A stretch of DNA of 64,000 nucleotides from assembly GCF_014650075.1 (NCBI RefSeq), contig NZ_BMUG01000005.1, forward strand, positions 1-64,000. Direction: 5' to 3'. This document shows positions 34,872-43,757 of this stretch, one piece after another. The translations under genes and the position numbers were made by a program. A model generated the notes under the pieces. That model did no database searches. It worked only from the letters and a program-made list of their open reading frames with translations, and had not been told where the DNA came from. The DNA comes from Streptomyces microflavus (lineage in GTDB: Bacteria; Actinomycetota; Actinomycetes; Streptomycetales; Streptomycetaceae). How positions within the stretch are numbered: position 1 is the first letter of the stretch; each line of letters starts with the position of its first letter.

Positions 34872-35696
34872 TCAGTCGAGGATCGTGACGGGGTCCCCGG
34901 CCCGGATCACCCCGGTCCCGTCCGGAATCAGATTCTGGCCGAAGAGCAGCTGATTGCCGGTCCGGCGGTGGCGGGCCAGGGTGAGCAGCGGCTCCCTGCC
35001 GCGCTCGGCCGTCCGCTGGTCGGTGGTGGTGATCACACAGCGGCCGCAGGGCTTCACCACGGAGAAGGGCACATCGCCGATGGCGATCCGCCGCCAGCCG
35101 TCCTCGGCCCACGCCTCGGTGGCGCCGACCACGACGTTCGGCCGGAAGCGGTCCATCGGCAACGGTCCCTCGTGCGGCCGGTCGCCCGCCGCGATCAGGT
35201 CGTTGAGGGCGTCGAGCGAGGCGGTGGTGGTCAGCAGCAGCGGGTAGCCGTCGGCGAAGGAGACCATGTCCCCGGGGCGCGCGAACGCCGGGTCGACGGG
35301 CCTGCGGCGCGCCGGATCGTCGAGATGGACGAGCCGGGTCTCCGAACCGAGGACCTCGCTGAACCAGAGGTGCGCCTCGGCAGCCGCCTCCGCCACCGTG
35401 ACGGTGTCCCGGTGCAGCTCCACGCTGATCATGTTCTCCGGCCCCGGCACGTCCACCCGCAGCGGCGGATGGCCCGGTGCGTCCAGGGCGACCCCGCCAC
35501 CGGCCAGCAGCACCGCGGAGATCCGCGCCAGAAACGGCTGCTGACGTTGAGTGATCGCCCTGGACGCCTTGTCGACCACCATCCAGCGGCGGTCGCCGTC
35601 GAGTCCCCATGGCTCGACGGCAACCTCCTCGGATGTGTGGGCTGCCAGCGATTTGACCGGATACACATGGACGGACCGGAGGACAGGAGAGGCCAT
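34872..35696 (-). CDS. MOSC-domain protein (molybdenum cofactor-binding oxidoreductase type)
   Basis: 274 residues. The N-terminal MOSC_N barrel starts VHVYPVKSLA and has WGLDGDRRWMVVD. The MOSC domain contains RFRPNVVV and KPCGRCVITTTDQRT, whose cysteine is the molybdenum ligand in mARC-type enzymes. It probably reduces N-hydroxylated or similar compounds with an unidentified partner. ATG 35696 has AGGATGGG upstream; an upstream ATG at 35747 has none. It is followed by the Rv1733c-like gene on the same strand. Confidence 0.88.
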   Translation of the reverse strand: MASPVLRSVHVYPVKSLAAHTSEEVAVEPWGLDGDRRWMVVDKASRAITQRQQPFLARISAVLLAGGGVALDAPGHPPLRVDVPGPENMISVELHRDTVTVAEAAAEAHLWFSEVLGSETRLVHLDDPARRRPVDPAFARPGDMVSFADGYPLLLTTTASLDALNDLIAAGDRPHEGPLPMDRFRPNVVVGATEAWAEDGWRRIAIGDVPFSVVKPCGRCVITTTDQRTAERGREPLLTLARHRRTGNQLLFGQNLIPDGTGVIRAGDPVTILD

Positions 35697-35827
35697 GTGC
35701 CCATCCTGCCAGTCACCCCTGCACGCGTACGCACGATTTATTCGCACGATCGCCGCACGCGTCTGTGACCGCGGCCCGGCCCGTACCCCCGGCTCATGCC
35801 GCTGTACGGAGCCTCCGAGGGACCCGG

Positions 35828-36313
35828 TCAGTACCCCCGGCCCTGGTACGGCCGGTTGTACGGGTCCTCGTACGGCGACGGGGCCGGTGCGGGCCGCGGC
35901 GAGGCCGGGCGCATCGACTCGTACCCGGTGCCGGGTGCGGGGCGCTGCGGCTGGGGCTGCTGCGGATAGCCGCGGACCGCCGAGGGCTGCTGCGGGATGT
36001 ACGGCGCCGGGGCGTTCTGCAGCCCGGCGGGGTGCATCGGCGCGTGCTGCACGGGGGCCTGCTGGTACTGCGGCATCGGCTGCTGCTGCGGGTAGCCGTA
36101 GGAGCCGGTGTGGTGCGAGGGGGCCGCGGGGAGGGCCGGCAGCGCCGACGGCAGGGCCGGCAGATAGCTGCTGGACGTGTCGTAGGCGGCGGGGACGCGG
36201 ATCGGTGCGATCTGCGGGGTGCCCCGCTCCGCGACCAGGGAGTCGTAGATCGGGGTGTCGGGGAACGACGCGGCGTAGTAGCCGCCGCCGAAGGCGGAGC
36301 GAGGGGAGGTCAT
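35828..36313 (-). CDS. DUF6643 proline/glutamine-rich protein
   Basis: 161 residues. The start MTSPRSAFGGGYYAASFPDT with PIYDSLVAERGTPQIAPIRV is the conserved part of streptomycete DUF6643. From about 45 on it is low complexity, rich in Pro, Gln, Tyr and Ala (GYPQQQPMPQYQQAP). No signal peptide or helix. It is probably cytoplasmic and disordered, perhaps a scaffold. AGGTG precedes ATG 36313. It is divergent from the TerD gene across a 270-bp gap. Confidence 0.75.
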   Translation of the reverse strand: MTSPRSAFGGGYYAASFPDTPIYDSLVAERGTPQIAPIRVPAAYDTSSSYLPALPSALPALPAAPSHHTGSYGYPQQQPMPQYQQAPVQHAPMHPAGLQNAPAPYIPQQPSAVRGYPQQPQPQRPAPGTGYESMRPASPRPAPAPSPYEDPYNRPYQGRGY

Positions 36314-36583
36314 GGCACCTAAGTTAAGCCCACGATGTGCTGGTTGGGGAGCCCGATAAGAGGGTTGTTTTCCGCGATGTGAGTGAACCGCGATCCCCAA
36401 TGCGAGCGAACTTGGCAAAAAAGGGCGCACCGACGTCTACTGATCGTGTAAAGGCCGAGTTCACGGGGTGTTACCGGCAGATCGCCGGGACGTCTCCGCG
36501 CGGGTGCGGGGCACCGCGCCGGGGCCGGGGATTAGGTTGTGCGGAAAAGCCTGCGGGCAGCCGGACTCGTGATGGGGGCGAGC

Positions 36584-37882
36584 ATGATCATGCAAAAAGG
36601 AACCAACGTTCCGGTGCCTGCGGGCACCGTGCGCGTCGAATTGGGGTGGCGGGCCGCCGCCGGCACCCCCGATGTCGACGGCTCCGCGCTCCTCCTGGTG
36701 TCGGGAAAGGTCCGCAGCGACGCCGACTTCGTCTTCTACAACCAGTCGGCCCATGCCTCCGGGGCCGTCCGTCACGAGGGCAAGCGGACGGCGGGCGACG
36801 GTGTCACCGACACCCTCACCGTCGACTTCGGGAAGGTCGAGCCGGCGATCGACCGCATCGTCGTCGCGGCCTCGGCGGACGGCGGCACTTTCGGCCGGGT
36901 GAGCGGTCTGTACGTACGGATCGTCGACGCGGCCGGCGGCGCCGAGCTGGCCCGCTTCGACTCCACCGACGCCACGGTCGAGACCGCGTTCATCCTCGGC
37001 GAGCTGTATCTGCGCCAGGGCGCCTGGAAGTTCCGTGCGGTCGGGCAGGGGTACGGCACCGGGCTGGAGGGCCTGGCGACGGACTTCGGCATCTCCGTCG
37101 ACGAGCCGCAGTCGGCTCCCGCTCCCGCCCCCGCCCCGGCCGTCCACGCCGCCCGGCCCGCCCCGCCGACGCCGCCCGCCCCTGTCGCTCCGGCCGCCCC
37201 GGTGGCGCCTCCCGCGCCGCCCGCCCCGGCACCCCCGCAGCCGGTACGGCTGACCAAGATCACGCTGACGAAGGCGGCACCGTCCGTCTCCCTCGCCAAG
37301 CAGGGCGGCACCTCCGGCTCGCTCCGCGTCAATCTCAACTGGGAAGTGCGCAAGCAGTTCAAGGGCTGGGGAGCGAAACTCGGCCGGGCCGTCGCGATGC
37401 ACGGAGACCTCGATCTTGATCTCTGCGCGCTGTACGAACTCACCGATGGACGCAAGGGAGTTGTGCAGGCACTCGGAAACGCGTTCGGTTCTCTGAGTCA
37501 GCCGCCCTTTATCCATCTCGACGGCGACGACCGCACAGGATCGCTCTCCAGCGGCGAGAACATGACCGTCAACCTCGACCGCAAGGACCAGCTCCGCCGC
37601 GTACTGATCTTCGTCACCATCTATGAAGGCGCCCGGAGTTTCGCCGATCTCCATGCCACGGTCACCCTCCAGCCGCAGAACGGCGCCGCGATCGACTTCT
37701 CCCTCGACGAATGCACCGTGCCCTCAACGGTCTGCGCGCTCGCACTGATCACCAACAACGGCGGCGACCTCACCGTGCAGCGCGAGGCCCGCTACCTCGT
37801 GCCGGACCGGGGCGTCAGCCCGCAGCGCACCATCGACGCCGCCTACGGCTGGGGCATGAACTGGACCCCCGGCCGCAAGTGA
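36584..37882 (+). CDS. TerD-family protein with two TerD domains
   Basis: 432 residues. Domain 1 (about 1-175) has [32 protein letters not shown] and [26 protein letters not shown], the TerD core with acidic calcium-binding residues. A linker of Pro and Ala (about 185-225) leads to domain 2 ([34 protein letters not shown]). TerD proteins bind calcium and belong to the tellurite/stress system; in Streptomyces they affect growth and development. No other ter genes are adjacent. ATG 36584 has GGGGGCG just upstream. The gap before it (36314-36583) is AT-richer and holds CCGCGAT twice, at 36372 and 36388. Confidence 0.87.
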   Translation: MIMQKGTNVPVPAGTVRVELGWRAAAGTPDVDGSALLLVSGKVRSDADFVFYNQSAHASGAVRHEGKRTAGDGVTDTLTVDFGKVEPAIDRIVVAASADGGTFGRVSGLYVRIVDAAGGAELARFDSTDATVETAFILGELYLRQGAWKFRAVGQGYGTGLEGLATDFGISVDEPQSAPAPAPAPAVHAARPAPPTPPAPVAPAAPVAPPAPPAPAPPQPVRLTKITLTKAAPSVSLAKQGGTSGSLRVNLNWEVRKQFKGWGAKLGRAVAMHGDLDLDLCALYELTDGRKGVVQALGNAFGSLSQPPFIHLDGDDRTGSLSSGENMTVNLDRKDQLRRVLIFVTIYEGARSFADLHATVTLQPQNGAAIDFSLDECTVPSTVCALALITNNGGDLTVQREARYLVPDRGVSPQRTIDAAYGWGMNWTPGRK

Positions 37883-37934
37883 GCCGCACCCGCCGCGCCG
37901 CCCGGCCGGACCCGACGCCCGCTGCCGCGCGGCG

Positions 37935-39116
37935 TCACCGGTCGGGGGCGGCCTCCGGCCGGGCATAGGTACGGCCCTTCCAGGCGGCCCCCCGCCCCCG
38001 GTAGTGCTGCACCGCCGAGTCCACCGTCATCAGCAGGTACAGCACCGCCGTGAACGGCAGCAGGGGCCCGAGCCACAGCGACTGCCGGTAGTACGACAGC
38101 ATCGGCAGATACGTCACCGTCATCACCGCCCAGGCGGCGCCGCCCGCCCAGGCCGCCGCCCCGTCGCCCGTCAGCAGGCCCGCCACCAGGGTCGCGGGCG
38201 GTGCCACGTAGACGAGCAGCAGCCCCGGGACCGTCCCCGCCAGCAGCAGCGGACTGTGCCGCAACTGCGCGTACGCGCTGCGCGCCACCATCCGCCACAG
38301 ATCCCCCAGCCGCGGATACGGCCGGACGCTGTCCACCCGCTCCGCGAGCCCCAGCCAGATCCGGCCACCGCCGCGCCGCACCTCCCGCGCCAGCGACACG
38401 TCGTCGATCACCGCCTGCCGGATCGACTCCGGGATCCGCGCCCGCTCGGCGGCCGCCGTCCGCAGCAGCACACAGCCGCCCGCCGCGGCCGCCGTCCGTG
38501 ACCGGGCCCGGTTCACCCGGCGGAACGGATAGAGCTGCCCGAAGAAGTAGACGAACGCGGGCACCACCAGACGCTCCCAGAAGCTCTCCACCCGCAGCCG
38601 CGCCATCTGCGACACCAGATCGAAGCCGTCCGGACCCTCGGTCCCGGCCGCGGCAACCAGATCCCGCAGGCTGTCCGGCTCGTGCGCGATGTCGGCGTCC
38701 GTCAGCAGCAGGAAGTCCGGCTTGTGGAGCCGGGCCAGCGCGATTCCGTGCCGTACGGCCCAGAGCTTGCCCGTCCAGCCGGGCTCCGGCTCCCCGGGGG
38801 TCACCACGGTCAGCGCGAGGCCGCCGAACCGGTCGGCCAGCTCCCGGGCCAGCTCCCCGGTGCCGTCGCTGGAGCAGTCGTCGACGAGGATGACCCGGGC
38901 GTCCCCCGGATAGTCCTGGACCAGCAGCGACGGCAGGCTCACCGGCAGCATCTCCGCCTCGTCGCGGGCCGGCACGACCACCGCCACCGACGGCCAGCGC
39001 GCCGGTTCGGTGCGCCGGGGCAGCCGCTGGTCGGTCCGCCAGTAGAACCCCTGCCCCAGCAGGAGCCACACCCACGCGATCAGCGAACCCACGGCGATCC
39101 AGGCAACGGCGCTCAT
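37935..39116 (-). CDS. Family 2 glycosyltransferase, HpnB-like
   Basis: 393 residues. A helix at the N-terminus (AWIAVGSLIAWVWLLLGQG) is followed by the GT-A domain: VAVVVPARDEAEML, DDCSSDGT (about 78-85), GWTGKLWAVRHG, DADIAHEP (metal site) and IDDVSLAREV. Three membrane helices end the protein. The whole layout resembles HpnB, a hopanoid-linked glycosyltransferase, but no other hopanoid gene is near, so the lipid acceptor may differ. ATG 39116 is the natural start. The racemase gene is divergent at 39175. Confidence 0.83.
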   Translation of the reverse strand: MSAVAWIAVGSLIAWVWLLLGQGFYWRTDQRLPRRTEPARWPSVAVVVPARDEAEMLPVSLPSLLVQDYPGDARVILVDDCSSDGTGELARELADRFGGLALTVVTPGEPEPGWTGKLWAVRHGIALARLHKPDFLLLTDADIAHEPDSLRDLVAAAGTEGPDGFDLVSQMARLRVESFWERLVVPAFVYFFGQLYPFRRVNRARSRTAAAAGGCVLLRTAAAERARIPESIRQAVIDDVSLAREVRRGGGRIWLGLAERVDSVRPYPRLGDLWRMVARSAYAQLRHSPLLLAGTVPGLLLVYVAPPATLVAGLLTGDGAAAWAGGAAWAVMTVTYLPMLSYYRQSLWLGPLLPFTAVLYLLMTVDSAVQHYRGRGAAWKGRTYARPEAAPDR

Positions 39117-39174
39117 TCGCCGCAGTCTGCCCCACTGAGGCCGGGCCGCAAGGGCTGTCGGCTAGGGTGACCGG

Positions 39175-39960
39175 GTGAAGATCGCGCTCATGGACTCCGG
39201 AATCGGCCTGCTGGCGGCAGCGGCCGCCGTTCGCCGACTGCGGCCCGACGCCGACCTGGTGGTCTCCTCCGACCCCGGCTCGATGCCCTGGGGCCCGCGC
39301 ACCCCCGAGGACGTCACCGCCCGCGCGCTGGCGGTGGCCCGCGCCGCCGCCGCCCACCGGCCCGACGCGCTGATCGTCGCGTGCAATACCGCCTCCGTCC
39401 ACGCCCTGCCCGCGCTCCGCGCCGCGCTGGAGCCCGCGCTGCCGGTCATCGGCACCGTCCCCGCCATCAAACCGGCGGCGGCGGGCGGCGGCCCCGTCGC
39501 CATCTGGGCCACCCCGGCCACCACCGGCAGCCCCTACCAGCGCGGACTGATCGCGGAATTCGCCGGCTCCGTCGAGGTCACCGAGGTCCCGTGCCCCGGA
39601 CTCGCCGACGCCATCGAGCACGGTGACGAGGCCGGCATCGACCGCGCCGTCGCCGCGGCGGCCGCCCTCACCCCGCCGGGCGTACGGGCCGTGGTGCTCG
39701 GCTGCACCCACTACGAGCTGGTCGCCGGCCGTATCCGCGCCGCCGTCCAGCAACCCGGCCTCCCGCCGCTGGTCCTGCACGGATCCGCCGGGGCCGTGGC
39801 CGCCCAGGCGCTGCGCCGGATCGGTGCCGAAGCCGCTCCGACGGCCGAACCGTCCGGCACGTTCACCGTCCTGCTCGCCGGACGCCCCGGCACCCTGCCG
39901 GAGCCCGCTCTGGCCTACGCGGAGGGCCGCGCCCTCCAGGCCGCGGCCCCCGCCCGCTGA
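39175..39960 (+). CDS. Aspartate/glutamate racemase family protein
   Basis: 261 residues. The two cysteine motifs of cofactor-free glutamate racemases are present: ACNTAS near 68-73 and LGCTHYE near 178-184. The N-terminal MDSGIGLL resembles the FDSGVGG of MurI, but the rest is shorter and more diverged, so it may be a MurI paralog and not the main cell-wall enzyme. GTG 39175 lies 6 nt after TAGGGT, so the mRNA is likely leaderless. The genes after it (40008, 40764, 42398) point the same way but each has its own possible start signal. Confidence 0.83.
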   Translation: MKIALMDSGIGLLAAAAAVRRLRPDADLVVSSDPGSMPWGPRTPEDVTARALAVARAAAAHRPDALIVACNTASVHALPALRAALEPALPVIGTVPAIKPAAAGGGPVAIWATPATTGSPYQRGLIAEFAGSVEVTEVPCPGLADAIEHGDEAGIDRAVAAAAALTPPGVRAVVLGCTHYELVAGRIRAAVQQPGLPPLVLHGSAGAVAAQALRRIGAEAAPTAEPSGTFTVLLAGRPGTLPEPALAYAEGRALQAAAPAR

Positions 39961-40007
39961 CCCCGCGGCCCCGGGCCGGGCGGCCCGAACGTGGGTACGC
40001 TGCGAAT

Positions 40008-40574
40008 ATGACGGACCACCCCGAGAGAGCGCACGGCTCGTCGCAGGCACCGGCCACCGTCTGGACCGGCCGCGCGACCAACCGCATCCAGTGGCTCCTG
40101 GCCCTCACGGGCGCGGGCTGCGTGGCTCTGGGCATCGAGCTCGCCGTCGTCTCGCCCTGGTCCTCCGGGATCGCCCCGCTGCTGATGTCCGTCATCGGCT
40201 GCCTGGCCGTCGGACTGCTCATCCTTTTCGGGACGCTCGCCTTCGTCCATGTGGCCGTGAAGGTCGACGGGGACTCCCTGGAGGTCCGCTGCGGCCACGC
40301 CGGGCTGCCGCGCCGCAGGATCCTGATCACCCATGTGGTCGGCGCCGAGTACGTCCCCAAGGTCAACCCGCGCCAGTGGGGCGGCTGGGGCTACCGCTGG
40401 CGCCCCGAACAGGGGACCGCCGTCGTCGTGCGCAAGGGCGAGGGCATGGCCCTGCTGCTCGGTGACGGCCGCACCTTCACCGTCACGGTGGACGACGCGG
40501 AGAGCGCCGTACGGTTCATCCGCGAACGCATGCACCTGGCCGCCGCAGCCGAACGGGCCCGGGGCCGGGGCTGA
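40008..40574 (+). CDS. DUF3093-like membrane protein
   Basis: 188 residues. Two membrane helices (LLALTGAGCVALGIELAVV and PLLMSVIGCLAVGLLILFGTLAFV) near the N-terminus are followed by a PH-like domain with VKVDGDSLEVRCG and the family mark PRQWGGWGYRWRP. Function unknown. TACGCT at 39996-40001 stands 6 nt before ATG, suggesting a leaderless mRNA. Downstream are three copies of a 47-bp repeat before lnt. Confidence 0.78.
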   Translation: MTDHPERAHGSSQAPATVWTGRATNRIQWLLALTGAGCVALGIELAVVSPWSSGIAPLLMSVIGCLAVGLLILFGTLAFVHVAVKVDGDSLEVRCGHAGLPRRRILITHVVGAEYVPKVNPRQWGGWGYRWRPEQGTAVVVRKGEGMALLLGDGRTFTVTVDDAESAVRFIRERMHLAAAAERARGRG

Positions 40575-40713
40575 ACGCACGGAAGCGCTGGAGGCCCCGA
40601 CGGCCTCTGGGCAGGGCCTGAACGTACGGAGGCTCCGGAGCTCCCGACGACCTCAGGGCAGGCATCGAACGTACGAAGGCACCGGAGACGCCGACGGGCC
40701 AGGCCCAGGCCCC
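40573..40713. repeat. Three tandem copies of an imperfect 47-bp unit
   Basis: Units begin at 40573, 40620 and 40667, each with GAACG(C/T)ACG and later CCGACG. The period is exactly 47 nt, which is not a multiple of 3, and the first unit begins at the DUF3093-like stop. The array ends 50 nt before lnt. Confidence 0.85.
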
Positions 40714-40763
40714 GACCCCGGCCCTGCGCCCCGCTCACAGCCGCCCACCGTAGACTCCGCCAG

Positions 40764-42368
40764 GTGAGCGCCACTATGACCCCCGTCGACGACCCGCCGC
40801 CCGCGCCGACGCCCCCGACCGCCGGACTGCTCCTGCGGCTCCTGCGTCCGGCCGCCGCCGCCCTCTCCGGGGTGCTGCTCTACGCGAGCTTCCCGCCCCG
40901 GCCGCTCTGGTGGCTCGTCCTGCCCGGCTTCGCCCTGCTCGGCTGGGTCCTGCACGGGCGCAGGCTGCGCGCCGCCTTCGGCCTCGGCCTCCTCGCCGGG
41001 CTCGGCTTCACGCTCCCGCTGCTGCACTGGACCGGCGAGGACGTCGGCCCGGTGCCGTGGCTCGCCCTCGCCACCGCCGAGGCGCTCTTCATCGCGGTGG
41101 GCTGCCTCGGCATCGCCGCCGTTACCCGGCTCGCGTACTGGCCGCTCTGGGGGGCCGCGGTCTGGACCCTGGACGAGGCGGTCCGCGCCCGTATCCCGTT
41201 CGGCGGCTTCCCCTGGGGCAAGATCGCCTTCGGCCAGGCGGAGAGCGCGTTCCTGCCGCTCGCCGCACTCGGCGGGACCCCGCTGCTCTCCTTCGCCGTC
41301 GTGCTGTGCGGCTTCGGGCTCTACGAGGCCGTGCGCCGATTCCGTACGTACCGCACCACCGGGGAGGTGCCCCGCGCCGCGGTCGCCGGAGCCGCCGCCT
41401 GCGTCCTCGTACCCGTGGTGGCCGCGCTCGCCGCGCTCCCGCTGGTCGACGACTCCGCCGAGGACGGCACCGTCACCGTCGCCGCGATCCAGGGCAACGT
41501 GCCCCGCCTCGGCCTCGACTTCAACGCCCAGCGCCGCGCCGTCCTCGACAACCACGCCAAGCGCACCAAGCAGCTCGCGGAGGAGGTCGAGGCCGGCAAG
41601 GCGAAGCAGCCGGACTTCGTGCTCTGGCCGGAGAACTCCTCCGACCTCGACCCCTACCTCAACGCCGACGCCCGCGAGGTCATCGACGACGCGGTCAGGG
41701 CGATCGGTGTCCCCACCGTCGTCGGCTCTGTGGTCGAGAAGGGCTCGGACAGCCTCCGCAACACCCTGATCGAGTGGGACCCGGACAAGGGCCCCGTCGA
41801 CACCTACGACAAGCGGCACATCCAGCCGTTCGGCGAGTACATGCCGATGCGGACGGTCGCCCGCTTCTTCAGCGAGGACGTCGACCGGGTCCAGCGCGAG
41901 TTCGTCCCCGGCACCGAGGTCGGCGTCTTCGACCTCGCCGGTACGAAGGTGGGGATGGTGACCTGTTACGAGGCCGCCTTCGACGACGCCGCCCGCGACA
42001 CCGTCCTCCACGGCGGCCAGATGATCGCGGTGCCCAGCAACAACGCGACCTTCGGGCGCAGCGAGATGACCTACCAGCAGCTCGCGATGTCCCAGGTCCG
42101 GGCCGTCGAGCACGGCCGGGCCGTCGTCGTACCCGTCACCAGCGGGGTCAGCGCGGTCATCCGGCCCGACGGCACGATCGCCGACCGGAGCGGCATGTTC
42201 ACCCCCGACGCCCTGGTCGCCGAGGTCCCGCTGCGCTCCTCGCTCACCCCCGCCACCCGGATGGGCCCGCTGCCGGAGGCCCTGATCGCCCTGCTGGCCG
42301 CGGCCGGCCTGGGCTGGGCGGGCCTGTCGGCGGCACGGGCACGGCGGGAGCGGGGCACCGCGAAGTAG
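40764..42368 (+). CDS. lnt: Apolipoprotein N-acyltransferase
   Basis: 534 residues. An N-terminal block of about six membrane helices is followed by a nitrilase-type domain with the full triad: Glu290 in WPENSS, Lys350 in DKRH and Cys401 in VTCYEAAF. A last helix lies near the C-terminus. Lnt adds the third acyl chain to lipoproteins at the outer face of the membrane; Streptomyces have such enzymes though they are Gram-positive. GTG 40764 stands 7 nt after TAGACT (possible leaderless start); ATG 40776 with AGGTGAG upstream is an equally good alternative. A 47-bp triple repeat lies upstream. Confidence 0.9.
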   Translation: MSATMTPVDDPPPAPTPPTAGLLLRLLRPAAAALSGVLLYASFPPRPLWWLVLPGFALLGWVLHGRRLRAAFGLGLLAGLGFTLPLLHWTGEDVGPVPWLALATAEALFIAVGCLGIAAVTRLAYWPLWGAAVWTLDEAVRARIPFGGFPWGKIAFGQAESAFLPLAALGGTPLLSFAVVLCGFGLYEAVRRFRTYRTTGEVPRAAVAGAAACVLVPVVAALAALPLVDDSAEDGTVTVAAIQGNVPRLGLDFNAQRRAVLDNHAKRTKQLAEEVEAGKAKQPDFVLWPENSSDLDPYLNADAREVIDDAVRAIGVPTVVGSVVEKGSDSLRNTLIEWDPDKGPVDTYDKRHIQPFGEYMPMRTVARFFSEDVDRVQREFVPGTEVGVFDLAGTKVGMVTCYEAAFDDAARDTVLHGGQMIAVPSNNATFGRSEMTYQQLAMSQVRAVEHGRAVVVPVTSGVSAVIRPDGTIADRSGMFTPDALVAEVPLRSSLTPATRMGPLPEALIALLAAAGLGWAGLSAARARRERGTAK

Positions 42369-42397
42369 CCCCGAACCGGCCACGTAGGCTCGGATCC

Positions 42398-42880
42398 ATG
42401 GCGACTCCCGACTTCATCCGCACCATCCGCGAGACCGCAGGCAACCAGCTCCTGCTGCTGCCCGGGGTGACCGCCATCGTCTTCGACGACGAGGGCCGGG
42501 TGCTGCTGGGACGGCGCGCGGACACCGGGAAGTGGTCGGTCGTCGGCGGCATCTCGGAGCCGGGCGAGGAGCCCGCGCTGACGGCGGAGCGCGAGGTGCT
42601 GGAGGAGACCGGGGTGCAGTGCGTGGCCGAGCGGCTGGTCCTCGCCCAGGCACTGCAGCCCGTGCAGTACGCCAACGGCGACCGCTGCCAGTACCTCGAC
42701 ATCACCTTCCGCTGCCGGGCGACCGGCGGCGAGGCCCGGGTCAACGACGACGAGTCGCTGGAGGTGGGCTGGTTCCCCCTGGACGGCCTGCCGCCGCTCG
42801 CCGAGTTCGCCCTCTTCCGGATCAAGCAGGCGCTGACGGAGGGGCCGGCCTGGTTCCGTCCCACGTCGGCCGAGGCCTGA
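42398..42880 (+). CDS. Nudix hydrolase
   Basis: 160 residues. The Nudix box GGISEPGEEPALTAEREVLE with ETG at about 50-72 is complete. The N-terminal start TAIVFDDEGRVLLGRRADTG and the C-terminal WFPLDGLPPL place it among NUDIX enzymes that hydrolyse NDP-sugars or oxidised nucleotides; the substrate cannot be told. ATG 42398 stands 7 nt after TAGGCT, again suggesting a leaderless mRNA. It follows lnt by 29 nt. Confidence 0.88.
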   Translation: MATPDFIRTIRETAGNQLLLLPGVTAIVFDDEGRVLLGRRADTGKWSVVGGISEPGEEPALTAEREVLEETGVQCVAERLVLAQALQPVQYANGDRCQYLDITFRCRATGGEARVNDDESLEVGWFPLDGLPPLAEFALFRIKQALTEGPAWFRPTSAEA

Positions 42881-42917
42881 CCCGACGCGCCGAACCCCCG
42901 TCCGGCGGCCCTGACCT

Positions 42918-43136
42918 CTACCTCTCCGGCCCCCGCCACAGATGGGGCACCCGCAGCCAGACGTCCCGTGCCTTCGGCGGATCGGTGACCGTGACGTCCT
43001 GCTCGCGCAGGGACCTCTTCCGCCGGCGGATGACCGTACGGACCATCCGTTCCACTGCGGCGTTGTCGTTCCCTCGGCGCGGCACCTTCCGATTCTTGGT
43101 GCGCCGCCGGTGCCCGGCCTCCCGGGCGGCCCGCAC
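42918..43136 (-). CDS. Small basic hypothetical protein
   Basis: 72 codons from GTG 43136, or 42 from ATG 43046. Third positions are mostly G or C in both parts. The product is very basic (RRRTKNRKVPRRGN, TVIRRRKRSLREQD) and ends in VWLRVPHLWRGPER. It might bind nucleic acid, but I do not recognise it and there is no clear ribosome site. It fills the gap between the Nudix gene and the ECF41-type promoter; it could be chance coding in a GC-rich gap. Confidence 0.35.
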   Translation of the reverse strand: MRAAREAGHRRRTKNRKVPRRGNDNAAVERMVRTVIRRRKRSLREQDVTVTDPPKARDVWLRVPHLWRGPER

Positions 43137-43176
43137 GGGTGATCCGGCACCGGCCGGCTTCGGTGTGACAGCCGCA

Positions 43177-43203
43177 TGTCACATCCGGGCGAGCCCATCC
43201 GTC
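43177..43203 (+). promoter_or_regulatory. ECF41-type sigma factor promoter
   Basis: TGTCACA at 43177-43183, then 16 nt, then CGTC at 43200-43203. This matches the promoter motif described for ECF41 sigma factors, whose usual targets are carboxymuconolactone decarboxylase, oxidoreductase or epimerase genes. TGTGACA at 43164-43170 makes an inverted repeat with the -35 part. Confidence 0.75.
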
Positions 43204-43244
43204 CCAGGGGTGCAGCGAACGACAACGGCGAAGGAGCCGAAAAG

Positions 43245-43718
43245 ATGAACGCCCGCTTGAATGTCCTCGGCAGTCCGACCACGGCCAAGATCCTGAAGCA
43301 CCTGACGGCGGCGGGACAGGCGGTCTCGGCCACGGGGCTGTCCACCACGACGCAGGAGCTGGTGAAGATCCGCGCGAGCCAGATCAACGGCTGCGGGTTC
43401 TGCACCGACATGCACACCAAGGAGGCCGAGGCCGCCGGTGAGACGCCCCTGCGCCTCAACCTGATCGCGGTGTGGCGGGAGGCCACCGTCTTCACCGACG
43501 CCGAGCGCGCCGCCCTGGAGCTGACGGAGCAGGGCACCCGCATCGCGGACGCGGCCGGCGGGGTCCCGGACGAGGTCTGGGCGCGGGCCGCCGAGCACTA
43601 CGACGAGGACCAGCTCATCGCCCTGGTCTCCCTGATCTCCCTCATCAACGCCTTCAACCGGCTGAACGTCATCGTCCAGCAGCCCGCGGGCGACTACAAG
43701 GTGGGCCAGTTCGGCTGA
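43245..43718 (+). CDS. Carboxymuconolactone decarboxylase/AhpD-like protein
   Basis: 157 residues of the CMD/AhpD fold. CGFCTDMHTKEA carries the redox pair Cys50 and Cys53 and His57, as in AhpD-like peroxidase partners. The later part (IALVSLISLINAFNRLNVI) is the trimer-forming helix. Probable role: peroxide or organic radical handling. AAGGAG at 43231-43236 supports ATG 43245. It sits 42 nt after an ECF41-type promoter, the classic target arrangement. The SDR gene 40 nt downstream is likely in the same operon, giving the decarboxylase-plus-oxidoreductase pair linked to ECF41 factors. Confidence 0.88.
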   Translation: MNARLNVLGSPTTAKILKHLTAAGQAVSATGLSTTTQELVKIRASQINGCGFCTDMHTKEAEAAGETPLRLNLIAVWREATVFTDAERAALELTEQGTRIADAAGGVPDEVWARAAEHYDEDQLIALVSLISLINAFNRLNVIVQQPAGDYKVGQFG

Positions 43719-43757
43719 CCGGCGTGTGACACCGCCCCTGCCGGGGAGGTGTGCGGC

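Noticed and set aside
31133..34888. 1251-codon open frame on the plus strand
   Set aside because: Antisense to the beta-helix/AAA gene, composition typical of a shadow frame, no protein family pattern.
36584..37882. Tellurite resistance operon
   Set aside because: Only one two-domain TerD gene; no terA, terB, terC or terZ neighbours.
37935..39116. Hopanoid biosynthesis cluster
   Set aside because: Only the HpnB-like glycosyltransferase is present; no squalene-hopene cyclase or other hpn genes nearby.
37843..40050. 735-codon open frame on the minus strand
   Set aside because: Overlaps the glycosyltransferase and racemase genes in a wrong frame; shadow.
40573..40713. 47-bp repeats considered as CRISPR
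   Set aside because: No unique spacers between units and no cas genes.
43164..43183. TGTGACA/TGTCACA inverted repeat considered as a CRP-type operator
   Set aside because: Spacing does not fit CRP, and the right half fits the ECF41 -35 box with CGTC 16 nt downstream.
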